Below, in pieces: positions 34,655-43,016 of a DNA stretch of 64,000 nucleotides (within the stretch, counting starts at the first letter, position 1; each line of letters begins with the position of its first letter). Below the pieces are notes generated by a model. It was not told where the DNA came from and did not search any database. It was given only the letters and a program-made list of their open reading frames with translations. A program made the position numbers and the translations under genes. This stretch comes from Streptomyces cellulosae. Its GTDB lineage: Bacteria > Actinomycetota > Actinomycetes > Streptomycetales > Streptomycetaceae. The DNA lies in the NCBI RefSeq assembly GCF_000721105.1, contig NZ_JOEV01000013.1, forward strand, positions 62,001-126,000. The letters are read 5' to 3'.

Positions 34655-34780
34655 ATGCCATGTCGGCACGACGACTGGCGGGAGGTCACCTTCGACGGGC
34701 GGCGCCCGCGGTTCGACGCTCGTCTCGACAGGTGCGCCCGAACGGGGCCGGAAGTCAGGGCGACATCGGCCGCGCGACTT

Positions 34781-34840
34781 CACGACAGCCCACAACGCAC
34801 GACAGTCCGCAACACACGACAGTCCGCAACACACGACAGG
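34781..34840 (+). repeat. 17-bp tandem repeat in the hydrolase leader
   Basis: About 3.5 copies of CACGACAGTCCGCAACA (the first copy has changes) lie 44 bp before the hydrolase start. It is short and direct, with no spacers, so not a CRISPR array. Confidence 0.8.
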
Positions 34841-34883
34841 TTCACCACGCCGGGGCAAGCCCGGCCCGACCCAAGGAATTGTC

Positions 34884-35894
34884 ATGCCCTCGACCAAAGT
34901 TCGTTCCCGTGTCTCCCGGCGCACCGCCGTCGCACTGGCCACCATGTCGGTCGTCGCTGCCGTCGCCACCACGGCGCCGAGCGTGGCGACCGCCGTGAGC
35001 GACAGTTCGGGCGTCGCACGCCACGCGGTCGCCGAGAAGCAGAACACCGAGAGCGCCGCCACCGCCCCCAACCTGCGCGTGAAGGCCGCCAACGGCGTCA
35101 CCTACCAGTACCGCCGCTTCGGCCACCCCGGTGCCGGCAGTGTGCCCCTGGTCTTCCTCCAGCACTTCCGCGGCACCCTCGACAACTGGGACCCCAAGCT
35201 CATCGACACCATCGCCGCCGAGCGCGAGGTCATCCTCGTCGACAACGTCGGCGTCGGCGGCTCCACCGGCACCACCGCCAGCACCGTCCAGCAGATGGCC
35301 CTGGACGCCATCGACTTCATCGACGCCCTCCAGCTGCCCCGCTACGACGTGCTCGGCTTCTCCCTCGGTGGCGAGGTCGCCCAGGAGGTCGCCCTGCGCC
35401 GCCCCTGGCAGGTCCGCCGCGTCGTCCTGGCCGCCACCGGCCCCCAGGGCGGGGTGGACCAGCGCGCGACCGACCCCGACATCCTGCGGAGGACCCTGAA
35501 GGACAACCCCGGCCCCGAGGACTTCCTCTTCCTGTTCTTCAAGGACACCGCCTCCAGCCAGGCCGCGGGAGGCGAGTTCCTGCAACGTCTCGGGCAGCGC
35601 ACCGCCGACCCCGACGCCCCCGCGAGCCTCGCGACCCGCGACCGCCAGCTCACCGCGTGGTCCGACTGGGGCATTCCCGACAAGTCCAAGCTGGTCCGCC
35701 TGAACGCCCTCTTCCAGCCCGTCTTGGTCGCCGACGGCGAGAGCGACATCCTCATGCCCGCCAAGAACTCCCGCCTGCTGGCCAAATACCTGCCCAACGC
35801 CCGGCTGAGCATCTATCCGAACGCCGGCCACGGGTTCCTCTTCCAGTACTCCACCGAGTTCGGCAAGCAGGTCAACGCCTTCCTCGACCGCTGA
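34884..35894 (+). CDS. Secreted alpha/beta hydrolase
   Basis: 336 residues, ATG preceded by AAGGAATTGTC. RRTAVALATMSVVAAVATTAPSVATA is an export signal (cleavage near residue 40). The hydrolase part has FLQHFRGTLDNWDP (oxyanion region), GFSLGGEVAQEVALRRP with nucleophile Ser160, DGESDILMP (acid Asp) and NAGHGFLFQ (His). The DNVGVGGSTG segment is typical of a peroxidase/lactonase-like subgroup. It is a paralogue of the intracellular hydrolase at 38959, which lacks the Ser. It may be controlled with that gene by the neighbouring TetR regulator. Confidence 0.88.
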   Translation: MPSTKVRSRVSRRTAVALATMSVVAAVATTAPSVATAVSDSSGVARHAVAEKQNTESAATAPNLRVKAANGVTYQYRRFGHPGAGSVPLVFLQHFRGTLDNWDPKLIDTIAAEREVILVDNVGVGGSTGTTASTVQQMALDAIDFIDALQLPRYDVLGFSLGGEVAQEVALRRPWQVRRVVLAATGPQGGVDQRATDPDILRRTLKDNPGPEDFLFLFFKDTASSQAAGGEFLQRLGQRTADPDAPASLATRDRQLTAWSDWGIPDKSKLVRLNALFQPVLVADGESDILMPAKNSRLLAKYLPNARLSIYPNAGHGFLFQYSTEFGKQVNAFLDR

Positions 35895-36048
35895 CAGGCC
35901 TTCCGACGCGAGACGGTCACCGACGGCACGCGTCGTGACGGCTGATCGGCAGCCCTGCCCCGCCGGAGCCGAGCCCGGCGGGGCAGCGGAGCGCGGCTCC
36001 CGGCGAACGGCGGCCCCGGATCCCGCCGGCCGTCCGCCCGCTCTTGCC

Positions 36049-36086
36049 GATCGCTTGCCGAGTGTGCGGATACTCGGCAAGCGATC
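36049..36086. terminator. Long perfect inverted repeat (terminator or operator)
   Basis: GATCGCTTGCCGAGT (36049-36063) and its exact complement (36072-36086) form a 15-bp stem with an 8-base loop. It is 154 bp after the hydrolase stop and 55 bp before the MFS start. No T-run follows, which is common for GC-rich terminators; an operator for the MFS gene is the alternative. Confidence 0.6.
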
Positions 36087-36140
36087 CGCCGTTTCGGATC
36101 GCCTCGCGAACCCTCCCTCCGAACCCCGCGGAGCTCCCCC

Positions 36141-37463
36141 TTGGCCGACCGCGCCGTACGCCGCCGCCGTCAAGCGTTGTTCCTCTTGTTCTTTCTTCCA
36201 GGCATCGCCATGTCGTCCTGGGTCACACGCACCCCGGATGTCCGCGATCAGCTGCACTTGTCCACCGGGCAGATGGGGCTGGTCCTGTTCGGCCTGTCCG
36301 TCGGTTCCATGATCGGCATCCTGTGTTCCGGCCGCTTCGTGTCCCGGTTCGGCACCCGGCCGGTCATCGCGCTCGGCACTCTCCTGATCATCGCGGGCAC
36401 GGTCGTCATCGGTGCGGGCAGCGCCGTGGCGTCGGCGCCCCTGGTCACCGCCGGACTGTGCCTGTTCGGCGCGGGCATGGGCGGCGGCGAAGTGGCGGTC
36501 AATGTGGACGGGGCCGACGTGGAGCGGATCACCGGGACCGCGGTGCTCCCCACGCTGCACGGCTGCTTCAGCCTGGGCACGGTCATCGGGGGTTCGGCCG
36601 GGATGGCGGCCACCGCCGTCGCGTTCCCCGTCCCATGGCATCTGGCCGTGGTCGCCCTGGTCGCCACGGGGATTCTGGTCCACGCCCTGCGTGCCGTTCC
36701 CACCGGGATCGGCATCAGCGCCGCGCCGCCGTCGACGCCGGGGGCGGGGTCTGAGGCTGGGTCTGAGGCTGGGTCTGGGTCTGGGTCTGAGGCCTGGTCT
36801 GGGTCTGGGTCTGGGAAACGGTCCAAGCCGCAGGTGTGGAAGGACCGGAAGCTGCTGCTGATCGGCGCCATCGTGCTGGCCATGGCGCTGGCCGAGGGCG
36901 CAGCCAACGACTGGCTGCCGCTGCTCATGGTCGACGGCCACGGCCTTGACGCCGCGATGGGCTCGCTCGTCTTTGTCGGGTTCGCGGCGGCGATGACCCT
37001 GGGGCGCTTCAGCGGCGGGTTCTTCCTCGGTCGTTTCGGGCGGGCCGCCGTCGTGCGCGCGAGCGCCGTCTCCGGTGCCGTCGGGCTCCTCCTCGTCATC
37101 TTCTCCGACAACACTGCCGTAGCGGCAATAGCCGTGCTCTTCTGGGGACTTGGGGCTTCCCTCGGCTTCCCGGTGGCCCTGTCGGCGGCGGGTGACTCGG
37201 GCCCCGACCAGACCGCCCGCGTCTCGCTGGTGGCCATCATCGGCTACGTCGCCTTCCTCGTCGGGCCGCCCGCACTCGGCTTCCTGGGCGACCACTACGG
37301 GCTGCGCTCGGCGATGGTGGCGGTTCTGGTGTTCGTCGCCTCCGCCATCCTCATCGCTCCCGCCGCCGACACCCGCGACCGCACCGCCGCCGCAGCGGAC
37401 GTGGCCCATCAACCGCAATCCAGTACAAATGCCGCAGATCAATGCCAAGGAAACCGTTCCTGA
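36141..37463 (+). CDS. Major facilitator superfamily transporter (FucP/YbjJ-like)
   Basis: 440 residues, TTG start with GGAG seven bases upstream; the first helix begins right after RRRRQ, supporting this start over the ATG 69 bases on. Twelve membrane segments. MSSWVTRTPDVRDQL, then GLCLFGAGMGGGEVAVNVDG and TLHGCFSLGTVIGG are characteristic of the YbjJ branch. The central loop (about residues 202-228) is a Gly-Ser-Glu-Ala run encoded by a hexamer repeat at 36747-36815, which keeps frame whatever its copy number. Substrate unknown. Confidence 0.87.
   Translation: MADRAVRRRRQALFLLFFLPGIAMSSWVTRTPDVRDQLHLSTGQMGLVLFGLSVGSMIGILCSGRFVSRFGTRPVIALGTLLIIAGTVVIGAGSAVASAPLVTAGLCLFGAGMGGGEVAVNVDGADVERITGTAVLPTLHGCFSLGTVIGGSAGMAATAVAFPVPWHLAVVALVATGILVHALRAVPTGIGISAAPPSTPGAGSEAGSEAGSGSGSEAWSGSGSGKRSKPQVWKDRKLLLIGAIVLAMALAEGAANDWLPLLMVDGHGLDAAMGSLVFVGFAAAMTLGRFSGGFFLGRFGRAAVVRASAVSGAVGLLLVIFSDNTAVAAIAVLFWGLGASLGFPVALSAAGDSGPDQTARVSLVAIIGYVAFLVGPPALGFLGDHYGLRSAMVAVLVFVASAILIAPAADTRDRTAAAADVAHQPQSSTNAADQCQGNRS
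36747..36815 (+). repeat. In-frame hexamer repeat inside the MFS gene
   Basis: About eleven units of GGGTCT or GAGGCT encode Gly-Ser and Glu-Ala in the large cytoplasmic loop between helices 6 and 7. Length variation would not disrupt the frame. Confidence 0.85.
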
Positions 37464-37676
37464 GCACTGCCGGTCGAGCACCCGCACACACTCAAGACGC
37501 CGTCGGCAGGCCGGACGGCCGATCCGGACGGCCGTTGCATCCGGGTCGAGGGACTACGCACGCCACCCTCTCCGCGGTACGGCGTAGGGGACGCGCCGAC
37601 TGGCCCTGACGAGCACCCCGGGCCAGGTCTGCACCCGCGCACGAGACCTCTTCGATTCGGGCGTCACGACCGCCAT

Positions 37677-37790
37677 CCCCAGTCCGGTCGACCCCAGTCC
37701 GGTCGACCCCAGTCCGGTCGACCCCAGTCCGGTCGACCCCCAGTCCGGTAGACCCCCAGCCCGGTCGACCCCCAGCCCGGTCGACCCCCA
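37677..37790. repeat. 15-16-bp tandem repeat in noncoding DNA
   Basis: Seven direct copies of CCCCAGTCCGGTCGA (later copies one base longer and with CAGCCCGG). They read through on the opposite strand as a GVDRT-like peptide repeat, but no real gene extends from it. No spacers, so not CRISPR. The rest of 37464-37948 has no recognisable gene. Confidence 0.85.
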
Positions 37791-37948
37791 CTGCCGGTCC
37801 GCGCTCGCCAGTCCTGCCGGCGTCCTGCGACAGGAGCGGGCGGGCAACGCACCGCTGCTCGACGCCGGCCTGAGGCTCGCGACTTCTCGGCGAGGACCTG
37901 CCCGGCGAGACCCCTGCCCCGCGGCATCGATCCGCCTCTTGACCCTCC

Positions 37949-38046
37949 GTAGGGGATACGTCGACGCTACGAATAGAGGATTAATTGATGCTCCAATGTT
38001 GCTTCTAACGAAGAAGCTGATACATTGATGACACTGATTGAGGGTC
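37949..38046. promoter_or_regulatory. Duplicated regulatory block, copy 2
   Basis: It begins GTAGGGGATACGTCGACG-CTAC (19 of the first 22 bases match copy 1), then has ATGTTGCT and CTGATACATTGATGA at the same +47 and +68 offsets. It ends 56 bp before the SDR start. Conserved bases are likely promoter/operator contacts for the TetR regulator encoded beside copy 1. Confidence 0.6.
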
Positions 38047-38102
38047 GCCGGAAGCGGCCCCCCACAGCGACCGAACGCGATCCCATGAGTCAGGAGTCCG
38101 AA

Positions 38103-38924
38103 ATGGCGACGACAACACGACCGGTAGCCCTCGTCACGGGTGCGTCCTCCGGCATCGGCAAGGCAGCCGCGCTCGCGCTGGCCGCGGCGGGCTACGACGT
38201 GGTCGGCACCAGCCGCGACACCGCCCGCGTCACCCCCCTGAAAGGAGTGACCTTCGTCGACCTCGACGTGACCAGCGACGATTCGGTGACCGCAGCGGTC
38301 GGAGAGGCGATCGACCGGTTCGGGCGGATCGACGTGCTGGTCAACAACGCCGGCATCGGCTCGGCGGGTGCCGCCGAGGAGAGCTCCGCCGCTCAGGCGC
38401 AGGGCCTGTTCGACATCAACGTCTTCGGCGTCATCCGCACGACGAACGCCGTCCTGCCGTACATGCGTGCCCAGCGCAGCGGGCGCGTCATCAACATCTC
38501 GTCCATCGTCGGGTTCATGCCGCAGCCGTACATGGCGGTCTACGCCGCCTCCAAACACGCCGTCGAGGGCTACTCGGAGTCCGTCGACCACGAGGTCCGC
38601 GAGTACGGCGTCCGCGTCCTGCTCGTCGAACCGGCCTGGACCAACACCGCGTTCGACGCGGCCAGCGTGCGGCCCGACCGGCCCCTGGAGGTCTACGCCA
38701 AGCAGCGGCACGTCTTCGAGGAGTACATGGCCGGCGCGGTCAAGGACGGCGACGACCCGGACGTCGTCGCCAAGGAGATCGTCGCGGCGGCGACCGACGC
38801 CAAGCCGAAGCTGCGCTACACCGCCGGCGCCATGACCGGACGCGTCCGCACCATGCGCCGCCTGGTCCCCACCCGCATGTTCGACTCGCAGCTGCGCAAG
38901 CTCAACCGCCTGCCCGCCGCCTGA
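38103..38924 (+). CDS. SDR-family oxidoreductase, paralogue A
   Basis: 273 residues from ATG 38103 (CAGGAG six bases before). Classical short-chain dehydrogenase: TGASSGIGKAAALAL for the cofactor, NNAGIGSAG, NISSIVGF with catalytic Ser and YAASKHAVEGY with Tyr and Lys. It closely resembles the SDR at 40593 on the other strand, so a duplication with inversion is likely. It is followed after 34 bp by the hydrolase with Thr at the nucleophile position, in one transcription unit under the duplicated control block. Confidence 0.92.
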   Translation: MATTTRPVALVTGASSGIGKAAALALAAAGYDVVGTSRDTARVTPLKGVTFVDLDVTSDDSVTAAVGEAIDRFGRIDVLVNNAGIGSAGAAEESSAAQAQGLFDINVFGVIRTTNAVLPYMRAQRSGRVINISSIVGFMPQPYMAVYAASKHAVEGYSESVDHEVREYGVRVLLVEPAWTNTAFDAASVRPDRPLEVYAKQRHVFEEYMAGAVKDGDDPDVVAKEIVAAATDAKPKLRYTAGAMTGRVRTMRRLVPTRMFDSQLRKLNRLPAA

Positions 38925-38958
38925 CGCCCGTCCCGCGCAACAGAAAGCGAAGCCCGCC

Positions 38959-39810
38959 ATGAGCACCTGTCTGGCAGACACGGCCGAGGACCTCACCGTG
39001 GACGGTCCCTCCGCGACGTTCACCTACCGGCGCATCGGCCCGCGGGGCGGCATCCCGCTGGTCCTGCTGAACCGGGTCCGGGGCACCCTCGACTGGTGGG
39101 ACCCCGAGCTCCTGGACCATCTGGCCGCCGCCCACGACGTGATCGTGTTCGACAACGTCGGCACCGGCTACACCACCGGCACACCGCGTGACTCCGTCGA
39201 GTCACTCGCCGACGGCACCGTCGAGTTCATCGAGGCCCTCGGCCTCACGCAGGTCGACCTGCTCGGCTGGACCCTGGGCGGCACCGTCGCCCAGCACATC
39301 GCCCGCACCCGGCCCGACCTGGTCCGCAAGCTGGTCGTGGCGGCCGCCAACCCCGGCGGCACGGTGCCCGGCGCTCCCGACCCGGACCCGAAGGTGCGGG
39401 CCACCATGACCAAGCCCGAGGTCACCGGGGACGACCTGGTCTTCCTTTTCTTCCCCGACACGGACGCCGGGCGCGGCGCCGGGTACGCGCACCTCGCCAG
39501 GGTGGCCACCCGCCTGGCCACCGGACGACCCGACGTGTCCGAGGCGGCGGTCATCGGCCAGATCGCCGCGATCGGCAAGGACGCGCGAATTCCCTTCGAG
39601 CAGGTGCGTGCGGACCTCGCGACCATAAGGCAGCCCGTTCTGTACGCCACCGGCATGAAGGACGCGATGATCCCCGCCCTGGCCGCCTACACCGCCGTCC
39701 AGCACCTGACCGACGCGACCCTCGTCGTCTACGGCGACGCCGGCCACGCCTTCCTGTTCCAGCACGCCAAGGACTTCGCCGCCCAGGTGACGGCCTTCCT
39801 TGCCGACTGA
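38959..39810 (+). CDS. Alpha/beta hydrolase with Thr at the nucleophile position
   Basis: 283 residues without signal peptide. It is a paralogue of the secreted hydrolase at 34884 (VRGTLDWWDPELLDHLAAAHD, FDNVGTGYTTGTP). The nucleophile elbow is GWTLGGTVAQ, with Thr105 (ACC, 39271-39273) where Ser160 stands in the paralogue; a single base change from TCC would do this. The acid (GMKDAMIP) and His (GDAGHAFLFQ) are retained, so the rest of the site is intact. It could be a slow hydrolase, a binding protein, or a loss-of-function allele. Confidence 0.88.
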   Translation: MSTCLADTAEDLTVDGPSATFTYRRIGPRGGIPLVLLNRVRGTLDWWDPELLDHLAAAHDVIVFDNVGTGYTTGTPRDSVESLADGTVEFIEALGLTQVDLLGWTLGGTVAQHIARTRPDLVRKLVVAAANPGGTVPGAPDPDPKVRATMTKPEVTGDDLVFLFFPDTDAGRGAGYAHLARVATRLATGRPDVSEAAVIGQIAAIGKDARIPFEQVRADLATIRQPVLYATGMKDAMIPALAAYTAVQHLTDATLVVYGDAGHAFLFQHAKDFAAQVTAFLAD

Positions 39811-39989
39811 CCGATCGCCCGACAACCGGAGCCACGGCAGTCCCGACGGCGGTGTCCGCTTCAAGCGGTTGCCGGAGCGGGGCATCCTGGGATGCGCTCG
39901 CCTGAACCGCGTACTGGATCCAGTGGTGGCGGCACTTCGGGCCGGCCTCCGCATCGGACCGAAGACGCGCGACAAGCCTGCCCGGCCCG

Positions 39990-40440
39990 TTACGTCTTGA
40001 CTGTCTTCGCCATCGGCGACCTGGGCACCCAAGTCCCCGCTGGGGCGACTACAGCGGTCGGCCACGTGCTGGGCGGGCTCTTTCCCCAGGTCGATGACCA
40101 GGCGGATGACGAGTTCGCCGTCGATGGTGCGGGTGCGGTCGCCGGCCCGGCGGCGGTGAGGCGGCGTTCGGTCATGGTGCGGCCGGCGGACGTGACGACG
40201 GCCGAGGTGTGCGCGGGCAGGGAGGTGAGCAGCCGACGGGCGCCCGGGATCTCGGTGACGCTGTCGACGGTGGCCTCCTCTCGGGCCCGGATCCAGGCGA
40301 CTTCAGTGGTGACCTCGGAGAAGCCGGCTGCCGGGAGGAGCCCGGCGACGGTGTCGTGCGCGGTGCGGCCGGGCAGCGCGCCGAGCACGGTGGCGGGGTC
40401 GAGACGGTGGCGGCGGTCTCCTCCTTCATCGCTTTGCGGC
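39990..40440 (-). pseudogene. Remnant of a HAD-superfamily sugar phosphatase
   Basis: The leftward frame has ALPGRTAHDTVAGLLPAAGFSEV, then AWIRAREEATVDSVTEIPGARRLLTSLP and SAVVTSAGRTMTERRLTAAG, i.e. cap domain and second HAD motif. The N-terminal DxDG motif is missing, and after the AAG segment the frame is lost (a GKPxPDxY-like stretch appears only in another frame). Probably nonfunctional. Confidence 0.6.
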
Positions 40441-40592
40441 GGACTCGGTCAGGTGGTCACCGCGGACTTCGGCAACCAAGCACAACGCGCGCTCTTGCAG
40501 CTCAGGCGGGTAGGGGGAGGGGCGTGCCACGACTCTGAGCTCTCCGCGGAATTACGTCTCCACCCGAACCGAGGCGGTTCGGTCTGCAGATC

Positions 40593-41411
40593 TCAGCCGG
40601 CGAGCTTGTTGCTCTTGCGGATCTGTCCGTCAAAGACCCCGGCGGGAAGGACACGGTGCGCCGCGCTGACGAGTCGGGCTTGCCGGCCGGCGGTGTACCG
40701 CACCTTCGGCTTCGAGTCGGTGGCGGCCGCGACGATCACCTTCGCGACAGTGGCGGGGTCGTCGCCCTCCTCGTTGACCGCCAACGCCACCTTGTCGGCG
40801 ATACGCCGCTGCTCCGCGTAGATGTCCATGGGCATGTCGGGCTCGACGGTGTTCGCCTCGAAGGAGGATCTGGTGCCGCCCGGCTGGACGACAAGGGCAC
40901 GGACCCCCTGTTCGCGGATCTCGTGGTCCAGGGACTCGGTGTACCCCTCGAGCGCGTGCTTGGACGCCGAGTAGTTGGCCATGTAGGGCGCGGGGAGGAA
41001 CCCGAGGACGGACGAGATGTTGATGATGCGCCCGCTTCCCCGGGCGCGCATGTGCGGGAGGACGGCCCTGGTCATGCGCATCACACCGAAGACGTTGATG
41101 TTGAAGAGACGCTGGGCCTGCGCGAGAGAGTTTTCCTCCCACGCGCCCGAGGAGCCGATGCCCGCGTTGTTGACCAGGACGTCGATCCGCCCGAACCGCT
41201 CGATCACCTGCTCGACCGCGGCAGCGACCGAATCGTCGTCGCCCACGTCGAGGGCGAGGAACGTCACGCCGTCGCGACGGTCGGCTCCCGATGTCTTCCG
41301 GCTCGTTCCCACCGTCTCGAAACCCGCTGCGACGAGCGCGAGGGCGGCCGCCTTTCCGATACCGGTGGACGCGCCTGTCACGAGAGCGACCGGTCGGGTT
41401 GTTGCAGTCAT
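40593..41411 (-). CDS. SDR-family oxidoreductase, paralogue B
   Basis: 272 residues. TGASTGIGKAAALAL, NNAGIGSSG, NISSVLGF and YSASKHALEGY are the cofactor and catalytic motifs. It is very similar to the SDR at 38103 throughout, and the shared C-terminal KPKVRYTAG suggests the same subfamily. Two TTACG-N2-CGTA operator sites lie 23-51 bp upstream of the ATG, unlike the promoter of paralogue A, so regulation has diverged. Confidence 0.92.
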   Translation of the reverse strand: MTATTRPVALVTGASTGIGKAAALALVAAGFETVGTSRKTSGADRRDGVTFLALDVGDDDSVAAAVEQVIERFGRIDVLVNNAGIGSSGAWEENSLAQAQRLFNINVFGVMRMTRAVLPHMRARGSGRIINISSVLGFLPAPYMANYSASKHALEGYTESLDHEIREQGVRALVVQPGGTRSSFEANTVEPDMPMDIYAEQRRIADKVALAVNEEGDDPATVAKVIVAAATDSKPKVRYTAGRQARLVSAAHRVLPAGVFDGQIRKSNKLAG

Positions 41412-41433
41412 TACGGCCTCCAGAGCCCATTAC

Positions 41434-41462
41434 CTTACGTTCGTATAGCTTACGACCGTAAG
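41434..41462. promoter_or_regulatory. Double TetR-type operator
   Basis: CTTACG-AC-CGTAAG (41449-41462) is a perfect 6-2-6 palindrome; CTTACG-TT-CGTATA (41434-41447) is an imperfect second copy starting 15 bp away. Such twin sites are used by TetR-family dimers. The regulator is not adjacent. Confidence 0.6.
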
Positions 41463-41834
41463 ATTAAGCAGGAGGGCGGGTGGTTGGCAAGGGGTCTTCG
41501 GCTGTGAGGGCAAGGATTGCATTCGGGGAAGTGCAAGCGGGGAGCTGTGGATTGAGAGCCGCCGCCACCCGGTGTCAGTGCGAGCAGGACTTCTGTCAGG
41601 CCGATGACATGCTCCCCGTCTTCAGCTCGCCTTCGATGGCGAGCGCGCGACAGTCGGGGTTTGGCACCGCCCGCTGCGCTTCGTTCAGCATGGGGCAGTA
41701 GACCTCACGGCCGGCCAGTCTCGTGCGGACCCAACCCGCACAAAGCCGCCGACCTGCGGCAGTGGGCGGCAGCCGGGAGTGGCTGACCATCTCCTGAAGC
41801 AGCCGGCCGAAGTCCGTGCGGCCCGAGGGGCCCC
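41463..41834. other. Region between two SDR genes; possible 64-residue frame
   Basis: A leftward frame from an ATG at 41790 to a stop at 41596 encodes 64 residues (MVSHSRLPPTAAGRRLCAGW...) that read more natural than the surrounding frames but match nothing I know. I do not call it a gene. Confidence 0.2.
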
Positions 41835-42563
41835 TCAGGCCGCCATCAGCGCCGCCAGGGCGCGGCCCATCGCGGCGTTGAACTCTTCCGGAGTCAGCGG
41901 CAGACGGGACTTGACGTCCCGACTCCACTGGTCGGCGAGGACCTCGGCGGAGCCCGCCTCGACACCGTCGAGCGCCGCGTCGGCCAGGTCCGGCGGAGCG
42001 ATCTTGTCCACGGGCCAGCCCGCCGCCATGTCGGTGTCGGCCAGGCCGAGGTGTACCGCTGTGACGAGCGTGCCCTGCTCGGCGAGCTCCAGGCGGACGC
42101 CGTTGGTCATGGCCCAGGCGGCGGCCTTGGTCAGGTGGTAGGCATTGGCGCCCTTGCCCCCGAACCACGACATGGCGGAGAGGACGTTGACGATCGCGCC
42201 CCCGCCGTTCCTGGCGAGCGCCGGCGCGAACTCCCGGATCATTCCCAGGTGGCCGAACATGTTGGTCTCCAGCTCGTGCCGCACCGAGTCCAGCGAACCG
42301 GTCACCAGGTCGGTCCCCGTACTGATTCCCGCGTTGTTGATGAGCAGCGACACGTCCGGGGCGGCCTCGGCGGCGGCCCTCACGGATGCGGGATCGGCGA
42401 CGTCGAGGGGCAGCACCTCGACCCCGGGCAGGTCCACGGTCTCCGGTCGGCGGGCCGTCGCGTAGACCTTGCGGGCGCCCCGTTCGAGCAGGCGCTGGGC
42501 GAAGGCGCGGCCCAGGCCGCGGTTGGATCCGGTGACAAGGGCGACGGAGTTGTTGATATCCAT
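41835..42563 (-). CDS. SDR-family oxidoreductase controlled by divergent MerR gene
   Basis: 242 residues from ATG 42563; upstream in-frame sequence belongs to the divergent regulator region. TGSNRGLGRAFAQRLL, NNAGIS, NVLSAMSWF and YHLTKAAAW (Tyr and Lys of the catalytic set) identify a classical SDR, close to actinobacterial short-chain dehydrogenases of unknown substrate. It is divergent from the MerR gene with a perfect 7-2-7 palindrome between them, so it is the probable target of that regulator. Confidence 0.92.
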   Translation of the reverse strand: MDINNSVALVTGSNRGLGRAFAQRLLERGARKVYATARRPETVDLPGVEVLPLDVADPASVRAAAEAAPDVSLLINNAGISTGTDLVTGSLDSVRHELETNMFGHLGMIREFAPALARNGGGAIVNVLSAMSWFGGKGANAYHLTKAAAWAMTNGVRLELAEQGTLVTAVHLGLADTDMAAGWPVDKIAPPDLADAALDGVEAGSAEVLADQWSRDVKSRLPLTPEEFNAAMGRALAALMAA

Positions 42564-42580
42564 GGCCGGTACGCTAAAAC

Positions 42581-42596
42581 CTGACGCTGGCGTCAG
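42581..42596. promoter_or_regulatory. MerR-type operator
   Basis: CTGACGC-TG-GCGTCAG, a perfect 7-2-7 palindrome, 18 bp from the SDR start and 43 bp from the MerR start. Consistent with a spacer dyad bound by a MerR dimer. Confidence 0.7.
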
Positions 42597-42638
42597 AGGC
42601 AAGTGCTGGTCGTCAGCCCAGGGGTGAGAGGAATCACC

Positions 42639-43016
42639 ATGACTGTCACAGTGGCCGCGGCCGAGCGGTTGATGCGCATCGGCGAGGTGGCACGAGGTGC
42701 CGGCGTCTCGGTGCGCGCCGTGCGCTACTACGAGCAGCAAGGGCTGCTCATCGCGGAGCGCAGCCCGTCCGGCCAGCGCCTGTACCGGCAGGACGCCATC
42801 CCCCTGGTCCGCTTCTTCCAGGAGATGTTCGCCGCCGGCCTCACCAGCCGAAGGATCACCGAGCTCCTTCCATGCTGGGACGCCGGGCACACCGACGCCG
42901 GGCAACGAGCCATGCTGCGAGCCGAGCGCGAGCGCATCCAGGCCAAGATCGACGACATGCAGGCCGCCCTGGACCACCTCGACGAGGTCATAGCGATCAC
43001 GGACACGCACCCGTAG
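42639..43016 (+). CDS. MerR-family transcriptional regulator
   Basis: 125 residues from ATG 42639 (GAGGAA five bases before; a longer frame begins 36 bases earlier without a site). MRIGEVARGAGVSVRAVRYYEQQGLL is the winged helix, and RLYRQDAIPLVRFFQEM and a coiled dimerisation helix (RAERERIQAKIDDMQAALDHLDEVI) follow. It is short, without a clear Cys-based metal-binding tail, so its signal is probably an organic compound or oxidant. Divergent from the SDR. Confidence 0.92.
   Translation: MTVTVAAAERLMRIGEVARGAGVSVRAVRYYEQQGLLIAERSPSGQRLYRQDAIPLVRFFQEMFAAGLTSRRITELLPCWDAGHTDAGQRAMLRAERERIQAKIDDMQAALDHLDEVIAITDTHP

Noticed and set aside
34842..37487. 881-codon leftward frame opposite the hydrolase and MFS genes
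   Set aside because: Antisense frame of real genes; low-complexity Gly/Asp/Glu composition.
37677..37790. Possible CRISPR array
   Set aside because: Units are directly adjacent with no spacers and no cas genes are present.
37554..39023. 489-codon leftward frame including a GVDRTG-type peptide repeat
   Set aside because: It translates the noncoding tandem repeat and the antisense of the SDR gene.
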